Shown here: positions 1 through 10,094 of the stretch, in pieces
How positions within the stretch are numbered: position 1 is the stretch's first letter
Layout: every line of letters starts with the position of its first letter
Notes under the pieces: model-generated
The model's input: only the letters and a program-made list of their open reading frames with translations
What the model was told of the DNA's origin: nothing
The model's database searches: none
Source of the DNA: Calothrix sp. CSU_2_0
GTDB taxonomy: Bacteria > Cyanobacteriota > Cyanobacteriia > Cyanobacteriales > Nostocaceae
Reading direction: 5' to 3'
DNA: 64,000 nt
Assembly: GCA_012034595.1 (NCBI GenBank)
Contig: JAAUPE010000012.1
Coordinates: forward strand, 1 to 64,000
Program-made: the position numbers and the translations under genes

Positions 1-383
1 AGTGAGTATGTGGTGAATTATAGGAATCCGGTTTGATTTCTGAATGAGTTTTTAGGCTTTAAGCTTATATCCGTAAGCTTTTGAGACTCAGCATACGTTC
101 AAAATTCAAATAGGAATCCTATATTTAGTGTTTAGTAATGAGTAAGCTTTGGTAGTTGATAAATAGTCATCAGTTATTAGTGACTAACAGTTAGCGGTGA
201 AACTTTGTTGGTAAATCCGACAAAGATACTTGGCACTGCTTTTTTTAAAAGCAGAAATCATGCGATATGCCTTGGGCATTAAGCTGGCAAAACTTTGCTG
301 CTCTTAATGCACAGCGCTGGAAAGCCAAGAACCAACAATTAACAATTAACAATTACTGCGGGAGTCAATAATCTAAAATAAAG
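1..383. other. intergenic, upstream of hetI
   Basis: I see no gene here. The stretch is AT-rich, with short iterated AACAATTA words at about 331-352 and a GGGAG Shine-Dalgarno-like motif about 20 bases before the hetI start. Any gene upstream of it lies outside the window. Confidence 0.5.
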
Positions 384-1130
384 ATGCAAAATTCAAAACT
401 GCGTAACTTAGTGACAGATAGCAATTCCCAATGGCTAACTGTGCCAGCCGAATTAAAGCTGCTGCAAGATGAAATTCATGTTTGGCGGCTAGAATTGGAT
501 AGACCGGAATCTCAATTACAACAGTTCGTCAAATTGCTTTCCGATGACGAACTTGCTAGAGCGGATCGACTTTATTTTCAACAACATCGGCAGCGTTTTA
601 TTATCGGTCGCGGTATACTGCGGACAATATTGAGCAAGTATTTAGATGTAGCACCGCAGGAATTGCAGTTTGCTTACGAAGCTTTTGGGAAACCAGTCTT
701 AGCCGAGAAATTTAGTTCTAGCAAGCTCTGGTTTAACCTTTCCCACTGTCAAAGTATGGCATTGTGTGCGGTGTGTCTTAACCGTCCAATTGGCATTGAT
801 TTGGAGTATATTCGTCCGATTTCGGATGTGTTGACATTAGCGCAGCAATTTTTCTCGGTAAACGAATATGCGGCAATGAAATCCCTACCTCCGAACCAAA
901 AACAAGAAGTATTTTTCCGTTACTGGACTTGCAAAGAAGCCTATCTTAAAGCGACTGGTGCGGGTATTTCCCAACTTCAACAAATCGAAGTTATGTTTAG
1001 CTCCAACGAACCAACAAAAATCAAAAATGCCCCTGATTGGAGCTTACTAGAGCTTTCCCCAGCCCGTAATTCGATTGCTGCGATCGCAGTTCCTGGAAAC
1101 CGAGGAAACCTTAAGCTCTGGCAATTTTAA
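384..1130 (+). CDS. hetI: 4'-phosphopantetheinyl transferase (HetI type)
   Basis: This Sfp-type enzyme of 248 residues would move 4'-phosphopantetheine from CoA onto the conserved Ser of acyl carrier proteins. The family signature is visible as GIDLEYIRP near residue 137 (Mg-binding Asp/Glu) and WTCKEAYLKATG near residue 181. The N-terminal arginine-rich segment RQRFIIGRGILR is also typical. It faces the hgl operon tail to tail. In Anabaena 7120 the equivalent gene sits by hglB and hetN, so its clients here are presumably the ACPs of HglF and HglB. Length is normal and no defect is seen. Confidence 0.93.
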   Translation: MQNSKLRNLVTDSNSQWLTVPAELKLLQDEIHVWRLELDRPESQLQQFVKLLSDDELARADRLYFQQHRQRFIIGRGILRTILSKYLDVAPQELQFAYEAFGKPVLAEKFSSSKLWFNLSHCQSMALCAVCLNRPIGIDLEYIRPISDVLTLAQQFFSVNEYAAMKSLPPNQKQEVFFRYWTCKEAYLKATGAGISQLQQIEVMFSSNEPTKIKNAPDWSLLELSPARNSIAAIAVPGNRGNLKLWQF

Positions 1131-1207
1131 TTAAGGGGGAAAGCGAATACAATCTCGGTTATTCTACTTCCCCCTAATCTAAATTTAAATTTGGAGCGAT
1201 CGTAAAA

Positions 1208-1236
1208 ATAAAGGGTGTAAAATCTACACCCTTTAT
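1208..1236. terminator. bidirectional hairpin between hetI and hglB
   Basis: A perfect 12-bp stem (ATAAAGGGTGTA at 1208-1219 with TACACCCTTTAT at 1225-1236) with a 5-base loop lies 78 bases after the hetI stop, between convergent hetI and hglB. It is followed by an AT-rich tail. It probably ends transcription from hetI and possibly from the hgl operon. Confidence 0.7.
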
Positions 1237-1355
1237 TTATTATCTAATTATTCTAATTATATTTATAACTACCACAAAAACAAATATCCCCGACTTCTTA
1301 CAGAAGCCAAGGATATTGAAGCACATCAATTTATACTGGTAGGGGCAAACGGTTG

Positions 1356-1440
1356 TTTGCCCTTCTATATTCCCGTGTTGTTTGCCCTTATATATTCCCG
1401 TAAATTTGCCCTTATATATTCCCGTAAATTTACCCTGAAT
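1356..1440. repeat. 24-bp tandem repeat
   Basis: Two perfect units (1381-1404 and 1405-1428, beginning TTTGCCCTTATATATTCCCG) are flanked by degenerate copies at 1356-1380 and 1429-1440. This is a typical short tandemly repeated sequence of filamentous cyanobacteria. The 79-codon open frame across it (1240-1479, minus) only translates the repeat and is not called. Confidence 0.8.
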
Positions 1441-1450
1441 AAACTTACTC

Positions 1451-2956
1451 CTAACCCATCTGAATAAACCCCGATTCAATCAAGAAAGCAGAATAAGTCA
1501 TAAATAAATTAGAGTCAATTGGTGGACACACAATATCACTACCAGCTAATGCCTTAATTGTTGCTTCACAGCTAATAAAAGGTCGTTTTGCCTTCAAATA
1601 TAAATCAGGAATTGTGAGTTGTTCCTTTGACCAGCGCTCAAGTAAAAATGGTCGTAGTGTGTACAAAGGATTATCAGGAGAGCTAATATTAACTAATTGA
1701 TTTTGCCACTCTTCGTAGGGAATCATCTCAACAGAAAAACCAAACTTTCTAACCCAATTTACCAACTCTTGTAACGGCACAGGTTGGGGATGTTGTAAAT
1801 TAAAAGCTTTACCCAGAGATTCTTTTTGTAGCGAGAGATGAACAATAGATTTGCTCACATAATCCACAGGAGACATATCCATCATGTAATCTACATCAGG
1901 AAAACTTCCCATTTGTAGACAACCCTTAATCATTAGATTAATGAAATCATCAATATTACCAACACCAGTTTCGCTATGTCCAGAAATTAATGGAGGACGA
2001 TGAATAGTAATCGGAAGTCCTCTTTCCTTGGCAATTTTCACCAGTCTTTCAGCTACCCATTTAGTTTGAGAATAGCCGAGGAAAATACCTTCCCAATGTT
2101 TAAAATCATCATTTTCTTTAACAACCTGACCTGCATACACAGGAGACTCAAATACAGCGACACTAGATACATAATGTAGAGGTTTAACTTTAATTAAACT
2201 AGCTAACCGTAAAATCTCCTGAGTACCCAAAACATTCGGAGCTTTCAATGCAGAATAAGGGTAAACATAATTCAATGTTGCTGCACTATGATAGACAGCA
2301 TCCATATTAGCAGCCAGCATTTCAAAAGCTTCTTGACTAATCCCTAAAAGTGGCTGTGATAAATCACCTAAAATAGGGATGATTCTAGGTTCAAAGCTAT
2401 CTTCCCAGATACCATATTTTTCTAAGTTACTCTTAATTTTACTCTTGCCAGCGTGAACATTAGCAGCACGTACCAAACAGTAAATATCTGCATTTGTTTG
2501 CTGCAATAACTCACAAACAAGAAATGCACCTAAAAACCCAGTAGCACCTGTTAAAAATACATTATCTGGTGTAGATGTAAATGCAAAAGAAGAAGAAGCA
2601 GGATAAATTCTGGGGTCAAGAACAGCCTCATCTTGCAAATTAACTACAGGACTAAATTTACTGACAACGCTTGGATTCAGAGTGTCAGAAGTATTTTCTT
2701 CACAGTCTTCAGCTAATCTTTGTGATAAAGCTTCAATAGTTGGATAGTGCCATAACAACACAGGAGAAACTTCTACATCCAATATTTTCTCAAGTTGTGT
2801 TACCAAAACCATTGCTCGTGACGAATCTAAACCATAGCTTTCTAAAGGTTGTTCAATATCAATACTTTCAGGTTCAACTGATAGTAACTCAGCTAATTTT
2901 GTCACCATCCACTCTTGAATATCTGCTGCGGTTTCTAATTTTTTTGACACTATCAT
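1451..2956 (-). CDS. hglB: heterocyst glycolipid synthase subunit HglB: ACP plus thioester reductase
   Basis: The 501-residue protein has two parts. An N-terminal acyl carrier domain (about residues 10-80) carries the phosphopantetheine Ser in [10 protein letters not shown] thioester-reductase domain of the extended SDR type follows, with the NAD(P) loop [14 protein letters not shown] near residue 133 and the YSQTKWVAE active-site Tyr/Lys near residue 295. This family releases the finished chain from the carrier by NADPH reduction, giving the long-chain alcohol of heterocyst glycolipid. It is the last gene of the hgl series, about 0.2 kb after hglA. Frame and length are intact. Confidence 0.93.
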   Translation of the reverse strand: MIVSKKLETAADIQEWMVTKLAELLSVEPESIDIEQPLESYGLDSSRAMVLVTQLEKILDVEVSPVLLWHYPTIEALSQRLAEDCEENTSDTLNPSVVSKFSPVVNLQDEAVLDPRIYPASSSFAFTSTPDNVFLTGATGFLGAFLVCELLQQTNADIYCLVRAANVHAGKSKIKSNLEKYGIWEDSFEPRIIPILGDLSQPLLGISQEAFEMLAANMDAVYHSAATLNYVYPYSALKAPNVLGTQEILRLASLIKVKPLHYVSSVAVFESPVYAGQVVKENDDFKHWEGIFLGYSQTKWVAERLVKIAKERGLPITIHRPPLISGHSETGVGNIDDFINLMIKGCLQMGSFPDVDYMMDMSPVDYVSKSIVHLSLQKESLGKAFNLQHPQPVPLQELVNWVRKFGFSVEMIPYEEWQNQLVNISSPDNPLYTLRPFLLERWSKEQLTIPDLYLKAKRPFISCEATIKALAGSDIVCPPIDSNLFMTYSAFLIESGFIQMG

Positions 2957-3166
2957 TTACCTACCTCTAAAAATAAGTTAATCAGAAATTATTTCGAGTA
3001 AAAAATACCGAATCAAAATGCTTTTGTGAATTTGTGGGATAAGCTACACTAGCTAATTACTAAGGAACGTGGATTAAATAAAGTCCATAGGATGTGTTAG
3101 CAGAGCTTAATGCACTATTCCAAACATAATCAGAATTCTCGGTGATTAAATTTGCGTTCAGAAGCT

Positions 3167-4830
3167 TTACAAAGTCGATTTTTCGGGATAATACTGAGAG
3201 TAAAAATCATGCAATTGTACACCTTGAATTTTTAAACTTTGGATTCGGTATAAGTACGCTGCACCATTCATAATCTGATTCGCAACATCAACAACCTGAC
3301 GATTTTTTGGTTCAGCCAAATAGGAACTTCTTACCCAATCATTAAAACCACCCATTGCTGGACCACACCAAATTTGATAATCAACTTCCCGTCCTTTTTC
3401 ACCAGAATTTGACCATCGCGAAGATAATCCTAAATACCATTAAAAATCGAAGCCATTTTCAGCTTGGGATTATTAATAGCTTTGGCTAATTTTTCAGGAT
3501 TGCGTTGCGATAAATATGTAACTGTTCCTTCCCAAACTTCAGCAATAGACTTACGAAAAACCTGTTTTTCTAACTTTTCCCGTTCCGCTAAGGGAATCGC
3601 TTCGATTGAGTCGTATACTCGATACAATTCATATAGCTTTTGTGCCCGCATCGGAAACATTGTACCGCGTTTGAGAACCTGCAATTTGACTCCCATTTCA
3701 AACATATCTGCCGCAGGAGCCATCATGACATCAGCCATTTCTGCTTGTGCAAGTAGCTGTTTTGTATGTTCGCAACTTCCCGATTCTATACAGGATTGAT
3801 TAATCGAACCAGTGACAATATATGCTGCACCCATCATAAACCCAGCTAATGCCGATCGCGGTTCGGCAATTCCACCAGCAACACCGATACGAATGGGTTT
3901 CTTATAATTATATTGTGCCTGAATTTCATCGCGTAAAGCTAACATTGAAGGTAGCAAAGATACGAGGGGTCTATTATCAGTATGACCACCTGAATCTGCC
4001 TCTACGGTAATATCATCAGCCATTGGTACTTTTTCAGCTAATGATGCTTGAAATTCAGTAATTAGACCTTGCTCGATAAGTTGTTTAAGTAAACGTTGAG
4101 GTGCTGGTTGGAGGAATTTACTTGCGACTTCTCGACGGGAAACTTTAGCAATTACTTTGTTTTTAATTTCGATTTCATGACTCGAATTTAATCCTAATCC
4201 AGCAACACGATAATAAACAATATTCGGGGTTAAATCTAAAAATGCTGATGCTTCAACGACTCGTACTCCATATTTGAGATACAAATCAACAGCACCACGT
4301 TCAATTGCTAGTTCATTAGGACTATGAATTAAATTAAATGCATAAGGTTCAACTGGTAATGCAGATTGAATACAATTAATAGCAGCTTCGAGTCTGTCGG
4401 GAGTTAAACCACCTGCACCAAATGAACCGAGAATTTTTGCTTTTCCTAGTGCAATTATCATTTCTTCCGATGCAATTCCACCTGCCATTGCACCAGTTGA
4501 GTAGGCATATCTTACACCATAATCTGTCAAAAAATTCGGGTCGCCTAAGTTTTTTGTAGAAATAGGTGCGACTGTTGCTAATAATTCAACTTGTCCAGTT
4601 GTACCATTTTCTGTAGGACAAATATAACCATCATTTGTAGCACCAATATTGCCATCAACTCGAACTACATAACAAGGTTTATTTAAAGTTAATAATTTTT
4701 CTTTAATGCCATTCCGTTCAAAAGATACGCAATCTAGTGAACCTTTCCATATTTGGTTTTGGTAGAAGGAAAAAGTTGGGAAACTAAGACCATTTGCTTG
4801 GGGATTTATCACTGTATCAACAGTTCTCAC
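3167..4830 (-). CDS. hglA: HglA: PfaD-family enoyl reductase (one frameshift near 3440)
   Basis: This is a flavin-dependent enoyl reductase of the PfaD/nitronate monooxygenase family, as used in polyunsaturated fatty-acid and hgl synthases. The TIM-barrel sequence includes GNIGATNDGYICP, STGAMAGGIASEEM, the VEADSGGHTDNRP flavin motif and RIGVAGGIAEP. As read, the frame ends after MASIFNGI, but the conserved C-terminus (IWCGPAMGGFNDW to the end) continues in another frame. Adding one base at 3440 (AATGG to AAATGG on the coding strand) gives 554 residues in a single frame. A sequencing error is more likely than a real mutation. The symbol follows the hglE-F-G-D-C-A-B order of Anabaena 7120. Confidence 0.88.
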
Positions 4831-5069
4831 TAATTTATTCCTCGAATATTTTCAAAACGCAGAGAGATTAAATAGTTAGGAGTTAGAAGTTAGGAATTGG
4901 TAATTAAAAGTAGAATGGTAATGCTTAGAACATCAAATTAAAACTTAATCCTCCATAGTAGTACCTTACTTATCTATTAATAATTACCCATAGCAATCCT
5001 AAACAATAAAGATAAATTCTCTTTATTCTCTTCTTGGCGTACTTGGTGTCTTGGCGGTTAAAACCTCAT

Positions 5070-8000
5070 TTATTCTCTATCACATAATAAATTTTCAGCA
5101 CAAGCTAATTGCAACTGAATAATTTCACTAATCTGCTTACTATATTCTTGCCGATTATTTAAGAAGACGGTGTGATTCTGAGTCACCTTATAACTATTAG
5201 CAGTTAACTGTTTCAAGTGTGATTGACTAAGATGAGAACGATAATTTTTGGTTTCAGAATTTTGTGTTATCGGTAGATGCAAAAAAGATTCCGATTTCAC
5301 TATTCCAGATAACTCTTCAAATTTTATATCTTCATTAGAACCCAAACTGTTATTCGTGACCTTTTTCATGGGTAATTCTTCTTGCTTTTTAATTGTTTCT
5401 TGTTGCTTAAAATTACTTTTTCCTGCTTTAATACTTACTTTCGGTGTTTCAATTGATAGATTTTGAAAGATTTGCCGATTTTCAGAGGTAAGTATTTTTT
5501 CTACGATTGAATCACCACCAACCGTAACAGTTTTCATATTTGCTTTACTGGGTTTACTACTGACTTTTTCTATTGAGTAAAGCGGTGCTAAATTGAGAGG
5601 TACTTGATGGCTGAGGAGTTTTGCTAATGCTCTAACAATAGAGGTATGGTCATCTACTCCGCGACGATTTAAAGGTATAGTAATGTGGGGTTTTTTCTCT
5701 AAAGTTTTGTCGATCCAACGCGAACAAATATTCCCAGAACCTGTTTCTAGAAAAATTCTGGCTCCGTCGTTGTAAACTTGATTGATGAGACGGGGAAAAT
5801 CGAGAGGTTCGCACAGACATTTCGCGATACTATCGGCAATACGATCGCACTCTAATTCTATGGGTTGGTATTCTGCGGAGGAATAAAATTTTACTCCAAG
5901 TAAATTTACGGTGGGCAATGTATTAACTCTGGCTATTTCTCCGTATTCAGAGCGCATTGCTTCGTTATGGATGGCATGGTTGAAGGGAGCGCGAAAGGCA
6001 TTACAACCAAGGGATTTAATCACGCGATCGCATCCTTGGGTATCTCCGGCAATAACGACTTCTTCGGGTGTATTAATTTGGGTGAGGTAAACGCGAGGTT
6101 CGTTTTTCAAGGATTCCCGCACTTTGTCGGGTTCTGCCATTAATAAATAGGTACTCCAGAAGCTATCGTCTTCTGCATGGTCTACTTTTGCCATTCCCCA
6201 ATATTCCCGAACGGCATTTTTTGCTCCGGATACTCTGTCTCCAAATAGGGGGGAGGTATGGAAAGCCTTAATCCCTTGACTAAAATCGCTCCAAACCCCT
6301 GTTGAGGACATCATGCTGGTTTCTCCTAAGCTGTAACCAAATACGTATTTGGGTTGAACTTGGAAGTCGTCACGGATAATTGTTGTAATTAACCGTGCAA
6401 AAGCCATGTCGGTTTCAAAAATCGCTAGGGAGTCATCTAGGAGTTGTTTTTCGAGGTTTTCGAGTTGACGGGTAGAAAGTTTGTTGAGACTACGGGGAAA
6501 AACAAGACGGGAAACATCTGCAACTACGCTGTACAAACTTTTGAGTGCTGTGTCTTCGTGAACCCGTGGAAATAAGCGGAAAAGATTGCGTCCAATTCCG
6601 ATATATGAGTTGACAGCAGCAGGATAGATGTATGCAACTTGACCATCTTTACCTAGTGGTTTGGGGGTGAAATAACTACCTAGTGGTGTTAACCAGTCTT
6701 CTCCTGTATCGAATGCTTTGGTAATTCCTTTGACTGCATTGTCGATTTCTTTGGTGAGTTCGGTTTGATTCCGTCCAACGATTGCCAGGGTATATTCTGA
6801 TTTTCCTCTGGTTTGGAAGGTTGTAAAAGTCTGACTGGCAAGTTGATTGAGGTGGGAATCTTTAGTAATTAAATTTCGCAGGTTTTCTAGTTGGGTAAGT
6901 AACTCTGCTAGATTACTACCCCCGACTGGGAATAGGTAGAATGGAGTTTGCTGCAAATACTGACTCTGACGCTCTGGCTGTTCTGCTGCTTCCGATAAAA
7001 TCAGGTGAGCATAAGTACCGTTGATACTCATACCGTTGATTGCTGCGACACGTTTTTTGGCATCTTTACCCAAAAACCACGGACGTGATTCGGAAGCAAC
7101 GTAAAATGGACTACCTTCCCATACTTGCGGATTTTTGACACCAGTCCATTTGGGTGTAGCGGGTATATATCGGTAATACAAACATAGTGCTGTTTTGATT
7201 AAGCTGGCGATTCCTGATGCTGTGTAAGTATGACCAATGTTAGATTTAACGCTGCCAATTGCACAACTCAATCCGTTCCCTCCCACGGAATAAGCTTGCA
7301 TTAATCCAGCAATTTCCGCATCATCTTCTTGAATTACACCGCTACCATACACCTCCACATATTCCACATCGCTTGCTTGCACATTCGCAACTTGGAGTGC
7401 TGAGGTGCAAACTTGATGTACCTGGGATGGATCGGGAGTCACAAGGGATTGCTCTAATTTATCGAAATTATTTTCAGTAGTATACTGCTGACTAAAACTA
7501 ATCCCATCAACTACCGCATAAATCCGTTCTTGATTCGCGATCGCAACATCATGACGCTTCAATACTACCGCACCAGCGCCTTCACCGACATTCCAACCAT
7601 TAGCTTTCTGGTCGTAACTCAAAGTTTTTGCACCTGTATTCATTGGTGCAAGCTGATTCCGTAACAAGATATGTTCCAAACTGCCCGCTAAATCGACAGA
7701 ACCAACTAAAACTGCATCAACTTCCCCAGTCGTCAGCATATTCTGAGCAATTTCTAATACCCGAAATGTGGAGTTTTCACCAGCAGTCACGGTAAAAGTT
7801 GGTCCGGATAAATCCCATAAAGCGGAAATCCGACTTGCCATAATATTGGCAATATAACTCACATACTCACTAGTATCCACAGGATTGTGAATCCCATCTT
7901 TAACAACCGTTTCCAGTTGAGTCACCTTTTCCCCAGGTAGGGAAATTTCCCCCGCAATCAAACCTTCTTTAACCTGCCAATCTAAATTCCAACGCTGCTG

Positions 8001-9776
8001 TAAATGGTGAACCGAAAGCTCTGTTTCCGTAGCAATTAATACCGCAACATTACTACCCTCCTTAATCCCCCCATCTTGTAAAGCGCGATCGGCAACTTTC
8101 AATAAGAGTAATTGTTGCGGATTCAACTTTGCTAATTCATTGGGTGGAATCTTGTAAGCTAATGTATCGACATCAAAATTTTGAAGATATGCTCCCTGGG
8201 GTGCATTTCCCCCTTCGATTCCATACTGCTTGAGTAAATCTGCTTGCTTTTCCACACCATACCAACGTTCTGCTGGTAAAGGGATAAAATGCTGTGTTCC
8301 GTCATAAATACTCCGCTCAAACGCATCCAACCCATTACAATTACCAAAGAAAGCATCCATCCCCACGATCGCAATTTTTGTTGGGATTAGTGGTTCCTCA
8401 GAATAGGCTGGGTGTGTTGTCATACCTTGCTCTAAAATGATATGTGCATTAGTACCACCAAATCCAAATGCACTCACAGCAGCACGCTTTACAGGTGCTT
8501 TACTTGCCCAGTTGGTTGCACTACGAACAACATTTTTTGGGGAAATAACGTTGCTTTCCGTTCCCAAGGTTTCCTTGATATTAATTGTTGCGGGGATAAC
8601 CCCCTTAGACATGCTCAGAAGCACCTTAGTTAACCCCACAGCACCAGCAGCAGTCAAAAGGTGTCCCACATTTGCCTTGACAGAACCAACTAGGGGTGAA
8701 GCTTGATGTTTGCCGAAGAAGGTTTCGATCGAATTAAATTCGGTGGTGTCACCAAGTAAGGTACCTGTAGCGTGACACTCCATGTAATCAATATTTTTTG
8801 GGTTGAGATTTGCCTCTGCATAAGCACGTTCAAATGCGAGAACCTGTCCTTTGGAGTTGGGACTGAGTAAGTGTTTACCCCGTCCATCGTTAGAAAGTCC
8901 GTTACCAGCTACGACTGCGTAAATTCTGTCTCCATCTCTGACGGCATCGCTGTAACGCTTCAAGACAAAGATTCCCGCACCTTCAGCAGTGATTAATCCT
9001 CGTGATGATTTGTCAAGGGGACGACTAATATCGTTATTTTCGGGGTATCCTTGGATACTAGAAAATAGCATTCGTAAAAATAATGGATCGGCTGCGCTAA
9101 TTCCACCTGCTAGCATTATATCTGCTTTATGAGTCCACAAATAATGGGATGCTAATCGAATTGAATATAATGGTGAGGAACAAGCTGCATCAATCGAGTA
9201 ATGAATATCTGATAATGCCAGTGCCTGAGCAATAATTGCTGCTGGCAAATCTGAAATCATTGCGTTATGGGTTGAGGGAATATTGTTAGTGGGTAAGTTC
9301 CCTAAATCGAAGTCATTTTTTTGGAGTAATTCGCGAATTGCTGGGGTGAGAATTTGCTGATAAATGGGGGCAAATAGTTGATTTGATGCTTTTGTTGGTA
9401 AGGATAGAGTTCCTAAGATGACTCCGCATTTGGCAAGGATTTCTGGATTGGTTAAATAGCCACAATCTCGTAATGCTTGTTGGGCTACATATAGGGACCA
9501 TTTGAGGGTATTGTCGAGGGTTTCGAGGAAGTCGGCAGGTAGTTTGTATCCTTTACTATCGAATTTAAAATCGCGAATAAATGACCCTTTTAAGGAGTAG
9601 ATTTTATCAGGTTTGCCTTTTTTCGGTTCGTAGAATATGTTTGGCTCTACTCCGATTTCTTCGGCTGTAATTGTTGATGTTGAGTCTTTTTGTTCCATTA
9701 AGTTATGCCAAAATTCGTCGGGGTTTTTGGCATCTGGGAATAAGCATGAATATCCGATAATTGCTATTTTTTCCAC
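5070..9776 (-). CDS. hglC: HglC: KS-CLF-AT polyketide synthase subunit
   Basis: The 1568-residue multidomain enzyme starts with a ketosynthase (residues 1-450) whose active Cys is in DAACSSPLYS and whose His residues lie in ECHATGTLLGD and KANVGHLLTAAG. A second KS-like domain (about 465-925) has TVTAGENSTF where the Cys should be, so it is probably a chain-length-factor partner. An acyltransferase-like domain follows, with GYSLGE near residue 1147. The C-terminal 180 residues are linker-like and end in a helix with a HTVFLNNRQEY motif also found twice in HglF. The KS-CLF-AT order resembles PfaC/PfaB of PUFA synthases. Located between hglD and hglA; intact. Confidence 0.92.
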   Translation of the reverse strand: MEKIAIIGYSCLFPDAKNPDEFWHNLMEQKDSTSTITAEEIGVEPNIFYEPKKGKPDKIYSLKGSFIRDFKFDSKGYKLPADFLETLDNTLKWSLYVAQQALRDCGYLTNPEILAKCGVILGTLSLPTKASNQLFAPIYQQILTPAIRELLQKNDFDLGNLPTNNIPSTHNAMISDLPAAIIAQALALSDIHYSIDAACSSPLYSIRLASHYLWTHKADIMLAGGISAADPLFLRMLFSSIQGYPENNDISRPLDKSSRGLITAEGAGIFVLKRYSDAVRDGDRIYAVVAGNGLSNDGRGKHLLSPNSKGQVLAFERAYAEANLNPKNIDYMECHATGTLLGDTTEFNSIETFFGKHQASPLVGSVKANVGHLLTAAGAVGLTKVLLSMSKGVIPATINIKETLGTESNVISPKNVVRSATNWASKAPVKRAAVSAFGFGGTNAHIILEQGMTTHPAYSEEPLIPTKIAIVGMDAFFGNCNGLDAFERSIYDGTQHFIPLPAERWYGVEKQADLLKQYGIEGGNAPQGAYLQNFDVDTLAYKIPPNELAKLNPQQLLLLKVADRALQDGGIKEGSNVAVLIATETELSVHHLQQRWNLDWQVKEGLIAGEISLPGEKVTQLETVVKDGIHNPVDTSEYVSYIANIMASRISALWDLSGPTFTVTAGENSTFRVLEIAQNMLTTGEVDAVLVGSVDLAGSLEHILLRNQLAPMNTGAKTLSYDQKANGWNVGEGAGAVVLKRHDVAIANQERIYAVVDGISFSQQYTTENNFDKLEQSLVTPDPSQVHQVCTSALQVANVQASDVEYVEVYGSGVIQEDDAEIAGLMQAYSVGGNGLSCAIGSVKSNIGHTYTASGIASLIKTALCLYYRYIPATPKWTGVKNPQVWEGSPFYVASESRPWFLGKDAKKRVAAINGMSINGTYAHLILSEAAEQPERQSQYLQQTPFYLFPVGGSNLAELLTQLENLRNLITKDSHLNQLASQTFTTFQTRGKSEYTLAIVGRNQTELTKEIDNAVKGITKAFDTGEDWLTPLGSYFTPKPLGKDGQVAYIYPAAVNSYIGIGRNLFRLFPRVHEDTALKSLYSVVADVSRLVFPRSLNKLSTRQLENLEKQLLDDSLAIFETDMAFARLITTIIRDDFQVQPKYVFGYSLGETSMMSSTGVWSDFSQGIKAFHTSPLFGDRVSGAKNAVREYWGMAKVDHAEDDSFWSTYLLMAEPDKVRESLKNEPRVYLTQINTPEEVVIAGDTQGCDRVIKSLGCNAFRAPFNHAIHNEAMRSEYGEIARVNTLPTVNLLGVKFYSSAEYQPIELECDRIADSIAKCLCEPLDFPRLINQVYNDGARIFLETGSGNICSRWIDKTLEKKPHITIPLNRRGVDDHTSIVRALAKLLSHQVPLNLAPLYSIEKVSSKPSKANMKTVTVGGDSIVEKILTSENRQIFQNLSIETPKVSIKAGKSNFKQQETIKKQEELPMKKVTNNSLGSNEDIKFEELSGIVKSESFLHLPITQNSETKNYRSHLSQSHLKQLTANSYKVTQNHTVFLNNRQEYSKQISEIIQLQLACAENLLCDRE

Positions 9777-10094
9777 GGTGTTATTTTTGGGATTATGTGT
9801 GGGGATGAATATGGATTTATGTCGCGCAGAGAGAACTTGCTGGGGTCGGTTTCCGTCCCAGCAAAGTACCCTTCGGGAACGCTAAGAGCGAACGGCAGAG
9901 ACGCGGAGAATAAAAGAGGAGAAGTACAATTTTTTGTAGGTTGGGGAGTCACTGCGTTGAGGGGGTTCCCCCCGTTATAGCAAGTGACGTTGGAGGCTTT
10001 GCGTAACCCAACATTAATCTACATAATTAAGAATTGTCTTTTAATTCAGATTCATAAAAGACCTTAGTTTTTACAGGAATTTCTGAACTATGAT
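9777..10094. other. spacer between hglD and hglC
   Basis: This 318-bp spacer has no gene. It contains short GC-rich repeat words such as CCCTTCGGG and AACGCTAAGAGCG (about 9868-9900), which recur elsewhere in the window (51.8 kb). These are common extragenic repeats of filamentous cyanobacteria. Confidence 0.5.

Noticed and set aside
1356-1440. Possible CRISPR array
   Set aside because: Units are contiguous 24-bp tandem copies with no variable spacers, and no cas genes are in the window.
1240-1479. 79-codon ORF between hetI and hglB
   Set aside because: It is the translation of the tandem repeat and overlaps the hglB end.
8437-8706. Plus-strand ORFs across hglC
   Set aside because: They are antisense shadows of an intact, well-supported multidomain gene.
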